From: UBA6522 sp963664945
GTDB lineage: Bacteria > Pseudomonadota > Gammaproteobacteria > Steroidobacterales > Rariloculaceae
DNA: 64,000 bases
Assembly (NCBI GenBank): GCA_963664945.1
Contig: OY761822.1
Location: forward strand, 5,146,001-5,210,000
Reading direction: 5' to 3'
The position numbers were made by a program, and so were the translations under genes. Position 1 is the stretch's first letter; each line of letters begins with the position of its first letter. The notes under the pieces were generated by a model. It searched no databases and was not told the origin of the DNA. It saw only the letters and a program-made list of their open reading frames with translations. This document shows, piece after piece, positions 25,605 through 35,890 of the stretch.

Positions 25605-26609
25605 ATGAGCAACCGGTTCGCGGATGTCCTGAGGGGTTCGATTCCGCCCCTAGTCACCCCGTTCGTGAACGGATCCGTCGACTACGATCATTACCGCAAG
25701 CTCATCCTGCGTCAAATCGAGGCAGGTTCGCACGGCATCCTGGTCGACGGCACTACCGCGGAGCCCTCGTGCCTGACTGTCGAGGAACGCAATCGTCTCG
25801 TCTCGACAGCGGTGGAGACGGCGTCCGGGCGTGCGGCGGTGGTTGCCGCGACGGGATCCCAGTCCCTGGCCGAATCCAGGTGCCTGACCGAACACGCCGT
25901 GCACGCCGGAGCGGATGCCTTGCTCATCGTGACACCCTACTACGTGAAGCCGCCGCAACGCGGTCTCGTGGACTACTTCCGGGTGCTGGCGGCCGGGCAC
26001 GAGACCCCCTGGATGATCTACCACATTCCCTCACGGGCGGCAGTGAGCGTCACTCTTGATACCCTGAATGCCGTCAGGGATCACTGCGAGGATTTCGTTG
26101 GCATCAAACACGCGGTCAACGACGTTGGCTTCGTCTCGCAGTGTTTACATGCGTTCGGAGAGGACTTCAGGGTCTTCGTAGGTGTGGAGGAGCTGAGTTT
26201 TCCGGAACTGGCTGTGGGCGCGTGCGGGTTGATGAACGCCGTGGGCAATTTGCGTCCACGAATGCTGGTGGACATGTGCCAGGCTGTATGGGACGGCGAT
26301 CTGCTCCGGGGCCGCGATCTCCACCGTCGGCTCCTCGAGCTCAATCAGGCCGTTTTCTACGGCACCGACCCGATTCCGGTGAAGTACATGATGTCGCGCA
26401 TGGGGCTGCTGAAGGACAATGAGCATCGCTTGCCGATGAAACGCGCATCGCGCACGCTGACACCCCGCCTGGATGCCGTTCTGCAGCGGGCGGGGCTGTT
26501 GCCGGCGACGGACGCCTGGCAAAGTGAGGATGTTCCACATACGCAGCAAAGGCAAGACACGGAGGCCAAACCACTGCGCTCTTGTCGGAGCGCGGAACAT
26601 GCGCAGTAG
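25605..26609 (+). CDS. DapA-like (dihydrodipicolinate synthase family) lyase/aldolase
   Basis: This TIM-barrel enzyme of about 334 residues has the Schiff-base Lys168 in FVGIKHAVND, the relay Tyr139 in IYHIPSRA, and the GTTAEPSCLT loop that corresponds to the GTTGE pyruvate-binding loop. The Glu after GTTAE is kept, but the following residues differ from true DapA. It therefore looks like a pyruvate-dependent aldolase or hydratase-aldolase of another substrate rather than a lysine enzyme. It starts 34 bp after the P450. The C-terminal 40 residues are unlike the family and may be disordered. Confidence 0.85.
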   Translation: MSNRFADVLRGSIPPLVTPFVNGSVDYDHYRKLILRQIEAGSHGILVDGTTAEPSCLTVEERNRLVSTAVETASGRAAVVAATGSQSLAESRCLTEHAVHAGADALLIVTPYYVKPPQRGLVDYFRVLAAGHETPWMIYHIPSRAAVSVTLDTLNAVRDHCEDFVGIKHAVNDVGFVSQCLHAFGEDFRVFVGVEELSFPELAVGACGLMNAVGNLRPRMLVDMCQAVWDGDLLRGRDLHRRLLELNQAVFYGTDPIPVKYMMSRMGLLKDNEHRLPMKRASRTLTPRLDAVLQRAGLLPATDAWQSEDVPHTQQRQDTEAKPLRSCRSAEHAQ

Positions 26610-26666
26610 CCAGGGAAAGGAATTCGTGCTTTCCAGACCCAACTTGGCACTCAACGGGCGATTCCG

Positions 26667-27226
26667 ATGAACGGCAGCCTGGTACGCATCGTTTCCAGGG
26701 CGGAAAACTGGCTGGCACGCTTCAAACGCAGCACGCTGAGCCACTGGATCGACGGGGAACCAAGTGACTCGTCATCGGGGGAGGCCTTCGACAATCACAC
26801 GCCCGTGGACAACGGCTTTCTCGGCGCGGTGGCTTCGGGCGATGCCGACGACGTGGATCGCGCGGCCCAGGCCGCAGCCAGGGCATTCGGCGGCTGGCGG
26901 ACGATGGCGGATGCAAAGCGCCGGGCGCAAGGGACGGATTGGCCCTGCCGGCCGCGCAACACATGAACTACACGGTTCGCCAGCCCATCGGTCCGGTAGG
27001 CGCCATCACGCCGTGGAATACGCCCTTCATGCTGTCGACGTGGAAGATCGCTCCAGCCCTGGCGGTCGGTTGCACCGTCGTTCACAAACCTGCCGAATGG
27101 AGCCCGTTGTCGGCCGCGCTGCTGGCCGAGACGTGTCACGAAGCCGGCTTGCCCGCGGGTGTGCTGAATACCGTTCAGGGCATCGGCGAGCGGGCAGGCG
27201 TCGCCCTCGCCTCCGCGATGCATTGA
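26667..27226 (+). pseudogene. Aldehyde dehydrogenase, internally deleted and truncated
   Basis: The N-terminal part reads SHWIDGE then FDNHTPVDNGFLGAVASG and DDVDRAAQAAARAFGGW, which is the start of an HpaE-like aldehyde dehydrogenase. Near 26930 about 80 residues are missing and the frame changes. It resumes with LPAAQHMNYTVRQPIGPVGAITPWN and continues to EAGLPAGVLNTVQGIGE. It then ends at about 27200-27226 where IS21 sequence begins. The catalytic Glu and Cys segments are lost. Originally it could have oxidised an aldehyde made by the lyase upstream. Confidence 0.85.
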
Positions 27227-28044
27227 TCCTCCAGCCACGCGTTGATCTCCGCGTAACTGCGACCGCGCGGGCGCGGCACGAAGAACCGCCCGCGAACATG
27301 ACCCACCTGGCTCTCCACCTGGCCCTTCTCCCAACCGGCGCCGGGCGTGCACGCCACCGGTTCGACCAGATGGTGCGAACACATCTCCAGAAACCGCCGG
27401 TTGTAAGTCCGCGCCTTGCCGACGAACACCGTCCGCACCGCCGTCTTCATGTTGTCGTAGATGCCGCGCCGGCACACCCCGCCGAAGAACCGGAAGCTGC
27501 GCTCGTGCGCCTCGAACACCATCTCCTGGCCTTCACGGGGGAAAATCTGAACCAGGAAAAACCGGCTGTGGCACAACCGCATGTGCGCCGCCTTGACCCG
27601 GGTGGTCGTGCCCGCCACCACCGCGAACTCGTGGCTCCAGTCAAACTGGTAGGCCTCACCGGGATCGAAAATCAGCGGCACATAGGCTTGCGAACCGGAC
27701 TTGGAATGCCGCCGCCGCCACGACGCCGCATAGCGGCGCACCGCGTCGTAACCGCCCTCATAGCCCTCGTCCCGCAAGCGCTCGAAAATCCGCAGCACCG
27801 ACAAACGATCCCGCCGGCGCTTGCGCTCGTTGGCCTCCAATAAATCTTCCAGCTTCCCGACCCAGGGACCCAGCTTCGGCAGCGGCTGCACCGAACGCTG
27901 GTAACCGAAAGCCGCCACATCCCCGCGGATCGCCTTGCGAACCGTGTTCCGAGACAACTTCAACTCCCGCGCGATCCGCCGGATCGACTTGCCTCGGTCC
28001 AGATGCTCCCGACGTATCCGTGCAATCGTCTCCACTACCAGCAT
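27215..28044 (-). pseudogene. istA: IS21-family IstA transposase, C-terminally truncated
   Basis: The N-terminus has the IstA HTH (RGKSIRRIARELKLSRNTVRKAIRG). The DDE core includes GEAYQFDWSHEF with the first Asp, then RGIYDNMKTAV with the second Asp, and PGAGWEKGQVESQVGH with the catalytic Glu region. About 280 residues remain of an expected 500 or so. The last real segment is INAWLEDQC; after this the frame runs into the aldehyde dehydrogenase relic. IstB is absent, so a deletion fused the two remnants. Confidence 0.88.
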
Positions 28045-28160
28045 CTCCCCTCACCCCGTCAGTCCATACAACGAGGCGAGTTGAATCGCTCTACTTGGGG
28101 TGGGTCAATCTTGGACGCCGGTCCCCCCGCTAGTGGGTCACTATTGCACGCCGATTAACA
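27215..28160 (-). mobile_element. Truncated IS21-family element with one intact end
   Basis: The intact end, at 28160, reads on the minus strand TGTTAATCGGCGTGCAATAG, matching the IS21 terminal repeat that begins TG. A subterminal copy (GGCGTCCAAGATTGACCCA) lies at about 28098-28116. The opposite end is deleted within istA. The element cuts an integrase gene at 28161. Confidence 0.8.
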
Positions 28161-28424
28161 CGGGTGGCCGCAGCGCAGCCGCGGGATGATCGCGGCGGCG
28201 CGTTTGCGGGCGTCCTCGGCGGTCACGGCCCCATGGGCGCCCAGGCCGAAGCGCGTCAGGCCCGCGGGACCGCGCGCCTGCGCCAGGTACGCCTTGCGCC
28301 CGGTGCGGTAGACCCGCACGCCGAAGCCCGCGAGATCGCGGTCCCAAAATACGGTATCTTTGGGCCCGGTCGCCAGAGCGTCCACGGAGCGCTTGGTCAG
28401 TCGGAGTTTGCTGCGTCGGGGCAT
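28161..28424 (-). pseudogene. Tyrosine integrase N-terminal fragment cut by IS21
   Basis: From the ATG at 28424 the frame encodes an Arm-type DNA-binding (DUF4102) domain of phage/island integrases: LTKRSVDALATGPKDTVFWD and FGVRVYRTGRKAYLAQARG. It ends at the IS21 boundary after about 85 codons. The catalytic domain is not in the window in continuation. A very similar but shorter relic is at 12305-12356. Confidence 0.8.
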
Positions 28425-28699
28425 GGCGGATCGTAAGGGGTAGAATCGGGTTGTTAGGCGGTGGAATTGGGGTCGGGAAACAGCCAGCACGTCAACGGAC
28501 GGGACCTGCGTTATGTCAAATACGTCAACAAACCGGAACTATATTATGTCAAATCGGGCACTATTGAAGCGTACTTGAGAGGAGAGCGCAAGCGGCAGGA
28601 TCTCGAACAAATGAAAAGTTTCTTCAATAAATACCTGAGGTTATACAACTCCGGCGCGGTGGAGCGTACTCCAGGCGGCGGAGGCGTAATAATGCGTTA

Positions 28700-29254
28700 A
28701 TGTTCGACGTCGGCTTCTGGGAACTCGCGCTGATCTTTGCCATGGGGCTCATGATCCTGGGTCCGGAGCGCATGCCGAGGGTCGCCGCGCAGATCGGCCG
28801 CTGGATTGGCCGGGCCCAGCGGACCGCCAACCAGTTCCGGCGAAAATTGCAGCGTGAACTGGAGCTTGAAGATCTCATGCGTGACGGGATCGTGCCTAAA
28901 ATGCGCCCGGCGACGCGTCCCAGGACGACGAAAACGGGTAACACGCCCACGACGGTCCCGGCCAACGCCAGGGCGGCCGGTGCGGATACTGGGAGCGATC
29001 CCTCCACAGAGGCATCCACGGCGAAAAGCACGCAATCCAGTTCGGCTGAAACGGGTTCGGCCGACTCTCCCGAATCAACGCAACCAATGCAGCCAGGGGG
29101 CGACCACGTTCCCGCCGCGGATACGTCCCCCGCCCCAGGCCAGGCCGGCGAAGCCCCCGAACCGCCACGGGCCGCAACCCAGGTCGGCGAGGCCCCCGAA
29201 CCGCCGCGGGCCGCAGGCGAGGTTGGCGAGGCCCCCGAGTCAGCGCGGCAATGA
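28700..29254 (+). CDS. tatB: Sec-independent translocase subunit TatB
   Basis: The N-terminus (MFDVGFWELALIFAMGLMILGPERMP) is the classical TatB start, with a membrane helix, the conserved GPERMP hinge and an amphipathic helix after it. TatB and TatC form the receptor for twin-arginine signal peptides. The 184-residue length is normal, but the tail is a low-complexity Pro/Ala/Glu-rich region with three 13-residue repeats (GEAPEPPRAA...). The stop overlaps the tatC start by four bases (ATGA). tatA is not adjacent. Confidence 0.95.
   Translation: MFDVGFWELALIFAMGLMILGPERMPRVAAQIGRWIGRAQRTANQFRRKLQRELELEDLMRDGIVPKMRPATRPRTTKTGNTPTTVPANARAAGADTGSDPSTEASTAKSTQSSSAETGSADSPESTQPMQPGGDHVPAADTSPAPGQAGEAPEPPRAATQVGEAPEPPRAAGEVGEAPESARQ
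29147..29251 (+). repeat. Three 39-bp in-frame direct repeats in tatB
   Basis: Units start at 29147, 29186 and 29225, an exact 39-base period, encoding GEAPEPPRAATQV, GEAPEPPRAAGEV and GEAPESARQ. The repeats lie in the disordered tail. Copy number may vary between strains. Confidence 0.85.
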
Positions 29255-30038
29255 GCCCTGCCGAATCTCCCAAAGAGGAAGAGCAACTCGCCGAGGGGAC
29301 GCTGCTTTCCCACCTGGTTGAGCTTCGCACCAGGCTGATTCGCGCGGCCGCGGCCGTGCTGGTCATATTCATCGCCCTGGTCCCGTTCGCGGAGCGGGTC
29401 TTCACGCTAGTTGCAACACCGTTGATGGACCGTCTCCCCGAGGGCGCCACCATGATCGCCACCCAGGTGGCCTCGCCGTTCCTGACGCCCTTCAAGATGT
29501 GCCTGTTCGTTGCCGTGTTCCTTGCGATGCCCGTGGTGCTGTACCAGGCATGGCAGTTCGTGGCGCCCGGTCTGTATCGCCAGGAGAAGCGTTTCGCCTT
29601 CCCGCTGCTGTTCGCGAGCATCGTGCTCTTCTACACGGGCGTGTCCTTCGCCTACTTCGTCGTATTCCCGCTGATGTTTTCGTTCTTCGCCGCGGTCTCG
29701 CCCGAAGGCGTGACCATGATGACCGACATAGCGTCGTATCTCGACTTCATTCTCACCATTTTCTTCGCCTTCGGCCTGGCCTTCGAGGTGCCCATCGTCA
29801 CGGTCATGCTGGTGTGGAGCGGACTGGTCTCCACGCAAACCCTGAAGAAGGCGCGTCCGTTCGTATTTCTCGGAGCGTTCGTGGCCGGCATGCTGCTGAC
29901 CCCGCCGGACGCCATTTCCCAGACCCTGCTTGCCGTTCCGGTCTATCTGCTGTACGAAAGCGGTTTGATTCTTGCCAGGGTCCTGATTGCCCCAAAAAAC
30001 GCTGCCGAGGACACCGGCGAAGCGGGAGAATCGACAGG

Positions 30039-30042
<4 letters not shown>
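29251..30042 (+). CDS. tatC: Sec-independent translocase subunit TatC
   Basis: This 263-residue polytopic protein has six predicted membrane helices. Typical TatC features are LLSHLVELRTRLIRA near the N-terminus (the conserved HLxELRxR), LYQAWQFVAPGLYRQEKRF in the first periplasmic/cytoplasmic region, and LTPPDAISQTLLAVPVYLLYE at the end. It binds twin-arginine signal peptides together with TatB. The stop codon overlaps the next start by four bases (ATGA at 30039-30042), which couples it to the peptide transporter. Confidence 0.96.
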
Positions 30043-31559
<1,517 letters not shown>

Positions 31560-31705
31560 GGACTGCCCGCGGTAGAACCTGGCGGTGATACAGTGCCGTA
31601 GCGGCGCAACCCGAACGGGCTGCGGTCCAGCTAAAGGGCGCTTGATCGTCCATCGGTGCGGGTAGTGGTAGAGTCTACGCGCCCAAGACAGCCCGAGGTA
31701 GCCTG

Positions 31706-33619
31706 ATGTCCGCCACCGCGCCCCTGCCGCAACTCACGCTGAAGGCGATCATCCTCGGTCTGCTGCTGTCCATGGTGCTGGCGGGCGCCAACGCCTACCT
31801 GGGGCTCTTCGCCGGGATGACGGTCTCGGCCTCGATACCGGCGGCGGTGATCTCCATGGCGATTCTCAAGTTGTTCAGGGATTCGAACATCCTCGAGAAC
31901 AACATCGTGCAGACTGCCGCCTCGGCGGGCGAGTCGCTGGCGGCGGGCGTGATCTTCACGCTGCCCGCGCTGATCATCCTCGGTTACTGGAACGTATTTT
32001 CGTACCCGTGGGTGAGCGTGATCGCCGGACTGGGCGGCCTGCTCGGCGTGCTCTTCACCGTGCCACTGCGCCGCTCGCTGATCGTCGGGGAACAACTCGC
32101 CTACCCCGAAGGCACCGCGACGGCGGAGGTCCTCAAGGTCGGCGCCGCGCCGGGCCAGGGAGCCAGACTGCTCGCCATCGCGGCGATCCTGGGGGCGCTG
32201 ACCAAGTTCGCCGAGACCGGGCTGCGGCTCTGGGCCAGCACCATCCAGGCCGCCGGCTACGTGGGTTCCAGCACCATCGCGTACGTGGGGATGAACCTGT
32301 CGCCGGCGCTGATCAGCGTCGGCTTCATCGTCGGGCTCAATATCGCGGTGCTGGTCTTTCTGGGCGGCGCGATCTCCTGGTACGTGGCGATACCGATTTA
32401 CTCAAGCCTCTACCTCGACTCCGACCCGGCGCTGGCGGCGCAATTCGCGGCAGGCGCCGGCGCGACGGACCTGGCGTTCGCGATCTGGACTTCCAAGATC
32501 CGCTACCTGGGCGTCGGCGCGATGCTCGTCGGCGGCATCTGGGCGCTGGTTTCCATGCGCGGTTCGCTGCTTTCCGGCATCCGCAGCGGACTTCGGCCGC
32601 GCACCGCGAGCACCGAGGCAGGCTACGACCACCGCCAGCACGACACCCCCATGAAACTGGTCGTCTGGGGCGTGGTCGCGTTCGTCATCCCGATCTTCCT
32701 CCTCTACCAGGTCATCGTCGATGCGGTCGGCGTGGCGCTGGCGATGACCCTGATCATGGTGATCACGGGATTTCTGTTCTCGTCGGTGGCGGCCTACATG
32801 GCGGGACTGGTGGGATCGTCCAACAACCCGATATCGGGCATCACCATCGCCACCATTCTCTTCACCTCGCTCCTGCTGGTCTGGATGATGGGCGGCGACG
32901 CCGTCAACGGCCCCGCCGCGGCGATCATGGTCGGCGCGGTGGTGTGCTGCGGGGCCGCCATCGCGGGGGACAACCTGCAGGACCTGAAGGCCGGCTACAT
33001 CGTCGGGGCGACGCCCTGGCGGCAGCAACTCATGCAGTGCGTGGGAGTGATATCCGCCGTACTGGTGATGGCGCCCATACTGAACCTGCTGCTGCAGGCT
33101 TACGGTATCGGCGCGCCCACTCCGGAACAGCCCAACGCGCTGCTGGCGCCCCAGGCGACGCTGATGGCGTCGGTGGCGCAAGGCGTGTTCGGCGCCGGAT
33201 TGCCGTGGGGCATGGTGGCGATGGGCGTGGCGATCGGCGCGGTCATCATCGCCGCCGACGAGACGCTCAAGGCCCGGGACTCCTCCTGGCGCGCCCCGGT
33301 GCTGGCGGTCGCCGTGGGCATCTATCTGCCGCTGGAACTGGCCACGCCGATCCTCGTCGGCGGCCTGGTGGCGCATTTCGCCAGGCGATTCAACCGCCGC
33401 GACGGCGGCGACGCCGACGGGCGCGGCCGCAACGGCATCCTGTTCGCCTCGGGCCTGATCACCGGCGAGGCGCTGATCGGCATCCTGATAGCGATCCCGA
33501 TCGTCGTCAGCGGTAACCCCGACATCGTCGCCCTGGCGGCGGAGTTGCCCGCCATCGTCGGGTTCCTGGTGATCGCGGGCCTGGTCGCGCACCTGTACCG
33601 CGTGGCGACGCGGGACTGA
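31706..33619 (+). CDS. OPT-family oligopeptide transporter
   Basis: The 637-residue protein is an integral membrane transporter of the OPT family with many helices. The N-terminus has AIILGLLLSMVLAGANAYLG followed by GMTVSASIPAAVISM, and the conserved region LRRSLIVGEQLAYPEGTATAEV, all typical of bacterial OPT proteins. It probably imports oligopeptides or a metal-peptide chelate. The gap to the previous transporter is 146 bp and contains no gene. Substrate specificity cannot be read from the sequence. Confidence 0.93.
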   Translation: MSATAPLPQLTLKAIILGLLLSMVLAGANAYLGLFAGMTVSASIPAAVISMAILKLFRDSNILENNIVQTAASAGESLAAGVIFTLPALIILGYWNVFSYPWVSVIAGLGGLLGVLFTVPLRRSLIVGEQLAYPEGTATAEVLKVGAAPGQGARLLAIAAILGALTKFAETGLRLWASTIQAAGYVGSSTIAYVGMNLSPALISVGFIVGLNIAVLVFLGGAISWYVAIPIYSSLYLDSDPALAAQFAAGAGATDLAFAIWTSKIRYLGVGAMLVGGIWALVSMRGSLLSGIRSGLRPRTASTEAGYDHRQHDTPMKLVVWGVVAFVIPIFLLYQVIVDAVGVALAMTLIMVITGFLFSSVAAYMAGLVGSSNNPISGITIATILFTSLLLVWMMGGDAVNGPAAAIMVGAVVCCGAAIAGDNLQDLKAGYIVGATPWRQQLMQCVGVISAVLVMAPILNLLLQAYGIGAPTPEQPNALLAPQATLMASVAQGVFGAGLPWGMVAMGVAIGAVIIAADETLKARDSSWRAPVLAVAVGIYLPLELATPILVGGLVAHFARRFNRRDGGDADGRGRNGILFASGLITGEALIGILIAIPIVVSGNPDIVALAAELPAIVGFLVIAGLVAHLYRVATRD

Positions 33620-33730
33620 CCGGCGCCACGAGCCGCGACGACTTTGCAGGGCAAAATGAAAGCAACACCACGCGCATGAGTGAACGATGTGGAATGACAC
33701 CTTGATTCGAAGCGACCCCGTACCCGGCAC

Positions 33731-34888
33731 ATGACAGGCGCGCCGGTTCCCGCAAGCAAGCTCCCCGGCGTGGGGACGACGATCTTCACCGTGATGTCCA
33801 GGCTCGCGGAGGATTGCGGCGCGATCAACCTTTCCCAGGGCTTCCCGGACTTTCAGCCGCCGAGTGAACTGCTGGAATTGGTCAGCCATCACCTGAAGGC
33901 CGGGCGCAATCAATATCCGCCCATGATCGGCGTGGCTTCCCTGCGTGAGGAGATCGCGGCAAAATTGGCCAGCTTGTACGGGGTTCATCCCGACCCCGGC
34001 ACCGAGATCACCGTCACCAGCGGCGGGACAGAGGCACTGTTCTGCGCCATCCACGCAATCGTCCGGGCAGGCGACGAAGTCATCGTCTTCGACCCCGCCT
34101 ACGATTCGTACGACCCGGCGATCCGCCTCGCCGGCGGCATTCCGGTACACATCCCGCTGCTCGCTCCGGAATTCGAGCCGGACTGGGAACGCATTCGAAC
34201 AAGCCTCGGTCCGAGAACGCGGCTGGTGATCGTCAACACGCCGCACAACCCCACGGGCGCCGTGCTCGGGAAGGAGGATCTCGGACGGCTCGCGGACCTG
34301 ATCGCGCCCTGCGAGACCTACGTTCTGAGCGACGAAGTGTACGAACACATCGTCTTCGACGGCCGGCGCCATGCCAGCGTGCTGGCCGAAGAGGCACTGG
34401 CGCCACGCAGTTTCGCCGTGTTCTCGTTCGGCAAGACCTACCACGCCACCGGCTGGAAGGTCGGCTACTGCGTCGCGCCGCCGGCCCTGACAACGGAGTT
34501 TCGCCGGGTCCACCAGTTCAACACCTTTACCACCACGACCCCCCTGCAGCACGCCCTAGCCGACTACCTCGCACAATGCCCGGAGCACTACCTGGGGTTG
34601 CCGGATTTCTACCAGGACAAACGGGACCTGTTCCTGCGGCTGATGGAACGTTCACGCTTCCGGCTGACACCGTCGGCTGGAACCTACTTCCAGTTAGCGG
34701 ATTACAGCGCCGTCTCCGAGCTGCCGGACGCCGAGATGGCCCGATGGCTTACGAGAGAACACGGCGTCGCAGTCATCCCCGTGTCGGCGTTCTACGAAGA
34801 CCCGCCGGAAATGCGCTACATCCGCTTCTGCTTTGCCAAGGAGTCCGCAACCCTGGTGGAGGCTGCGGCGCGTCTGTCGAGTCTCTGA
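33731..34888 (+). CDS. ybdL: PLP-dependent aminotransferase, methionine/kynurenine type
   Basis: This 385-residue class I/II aminotransferase matches the YbdL type. It shows INLSQGFPDFQPP at the N-terminus, VTSGGTEALFCAI for phosphate binding, NTPHNPTGAVL, the SDEVYEHIVFDG segment with the PLP-pairing Asp, and the Schiff-base Lys in FSFGKTYHATGWKVGY. It transfers amino groups between methionine or aromatic amino acids and oxoacids. It follows two peptide transporters, a plausible amino acid-use setting, but a physical operon is uncertain (111-bp gap). Confidence 0.9.
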   Translation: MTGAPVPASKLPGVGTTIFTVMSRLAEDCGAINLSQGFPDFQPPSELLELVSHHLKAGRNQYPPMIGVASLREEIAAKLASLYGVHPDPGTEITVTSGGTEALFCAIHAIVRAGDEVIVFDPAYDSYDPAIRLAGGIPVHIPLLAPEFEPDWERIRTSLGPRTRLVIVNTPHNPTGAVLGKEDLGRLADLIAPCETYVLSDEVYEHIVFDGRRHASVLAEEALAPRSFAVFSFGKTYHATGWKVGYCVAPPALTTEFRRVHQFNTFTTTTPLQHALADYLAQCPEHYLGLPDFYQDKRDLFLRLMERSRFRLTPSAGTYFQLADYSAVSELPDAEMARWLTREHGVAVIPVSAFYEDPPEMRYIRFCFAKESATLVEAAARLSSL

Positions 34889-35108
34889 ACGAATCGGGCT
34901 TCGTCCCACCCAGAATCCACCATGGCAGTCCCGTGGGTGTCCCGTGGGTGTGCGCAATCCGCCCGCGTGAGCGCTGACGTTACCCGACGGCGCCAACGTG
35001 ATCCCACGCCTGATTGAAACGCCGTCGGGCAACGTCCAGATTATCAAGTGCCGGTCCGGGCATGTTCGCCCTCCTGCGGTTCGCCGCCACAGATATCATG
35101 TCGCCAGG
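34889..35108. other. Short intergenic region before the DUF429 fragment
   Basis: No gene is visible. The short repeat CCCGTGGGTGT occurs twice in a row at about 34931-34951. Nothing else notable. Confidence 0.3.
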
Positions 35109-35340
35109 TCAACGGGCCTCGGCGTACACCATTTCCATCGGCAATCCGCGGCGATCCTCGCGCCGGCTCGCAGGCAGACATTCCAGCAGTTTCTCGTTCT
35201 GACAGGCAGTCAAAGCGGCGACGGCGGCATCCATCACGTCATCGCGCTTGACATCCTTGCGAAGCGTCCTGTCGAGCGCGTCGTCGATCAGCTCATCGAT
35301 GTCTGGCCAAACAGCGTTCAGGACTTCCCGACGCTCTGCG
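35109..35340 (-). pseudogene. C-terminal fragment of a DUF429 family protein
   Basis: On the minus strand the frame ending at the stop 35109-35111 reads RREVLNAVWPDIDELIDDAL then KRDDVMDAAVAALTACQ and RRGLPMEMVYAEAR. This is the typical ending of DUF429 proteins (RDDxxDAxxxAxTA and D-x-x-GLPMEMVY). The N-terminal 150-200 residues are missing: upstream, the sequence passes into brnA in a different frame. So this is a leftover end that overlaps the 3' end of brnA. Confidence 0.7.
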
Positions 35341-35581
35341 AACGGGCGTGGCGAAGTTCTTCGCGCACCACGCGGCGCAAAGTCGTTTCCAAACCGTCGT
35401 TGGCAAGATACTCGCGCAACGCCCGGTTGATGGCGGTCTGGTAGCCGCGTCCGGTGTCGCTTGCGCGGGCACGGAAGGCGGCGACGATGTCCGCATCGAG
35501 CATGATCGTAATGCGCGTCTTGCCGGTTTGGGCAACGGCCGGTCCTCGGATGGCGTCGCTAAAGTCATATTCCTTGCGCAT
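35318..35581 (-). CDS. brnA: BrnA antitoxin
   Basis: The 87-residue protein has the BrnA/DUF4415 pattern: MRKEYDFSDAIRGP at the N-terminus, then the ribbon-helix-helix part KTRITIMLDADIVAAFRARA followed by GYQTAINRALREYL. BrnA binds and neutralises the BrnT RNase and represses the operon as a dimer. The start overlaps the end of brnT by 17 bases, as common in brnTA operons. The C-terminal tail (SVGKS) extends over the DUF429 relic. Confidence 0.9.
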   Translation of the reverse strand: MRKEYDFSDAIRGPAVAQTGKTRITIMLDADIVAAFRARASDTGRGYQTAINRALREYLANDGLETTLRRVVREELRHARSQSVGKS

Positions 35582-35837
35582 ATGTGTCTCTCTCCGTTCG
35601 GGTGGCGGGACGTGCGGAGATCAATCTCACATGATCGCCGCGGTAGGTGTAGACAACGGTCACGATTCGACCGAGCGCATCGCCACCAACGGTGACAAAT
35701 CGGCGTTCACCACGCGCGTCGGGGTCTTCGCGGGTCAGTCCAGACGGATCGTCGAGCACGGCTTCGGCATCCTCGAAAGCGATGCGGTGCTTCACGAAGT
35801 TTGCTCGCGCCTTGTCAGAACTCCAACTCGTGTCCAC
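35565..35837 (-). CDS. brnT: BrnT ribonuclease toxin
   Basis: The 90-residue protein matches BrnT: FVKHRIAFEDAEAVLDDP, then RGERRFVTVGGDALGRIVTVVYTYRG, and VRLISARPATRTERDTY at the end. BrnT folds like RelE and cuts RNA without the ribosome. It is first in the operon with brnA. An AT-rich segment directly upstream (35838-35880) could hold the promoter, and a perfect 34-bp hairpin lies a few bases further up. Confidence 0.92.
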   Translation of the reverse strand: MDTSWSSDKARANFVKHRIAFEDAEAVLDDPSGLTREDPDARGERRFVTVGGDALGRIVTVVYTYRGDHVRLISARPATRTERDTYAQGI

Positions 35838-35890
35838 CAGATAAATATGTATATTTATATGTATTAGGTCAAGCAGTAAGTGAAATCTCT

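Noticed and set aside
25605..26609. True DapA of lysine biosynthesis
   Set aside because: Schiff-base Lys and Tyr are present, but the pyruvate loop and flanking motifs differ, and the genes around it are catabolic.
28461..28700. 79-codon open frame upstream of tatB
   Set aside because: No recognised domain, overlaps the tatB start and borders integrase debris; no good ribosome site.
29499..30038. N-terminal extension of the POT transporter
   Set aside because: It overlaps tatC in another frame; an ATG overlapping the tatC stop gives the normal start.
31631..34552. Long minus-strand open frame of 716 codons (32402-34552) and other frames antisense to the OPT transporter and aminotransferase
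   Set aside because: No domain; the opposite strand encodes complete recognisable proteins.
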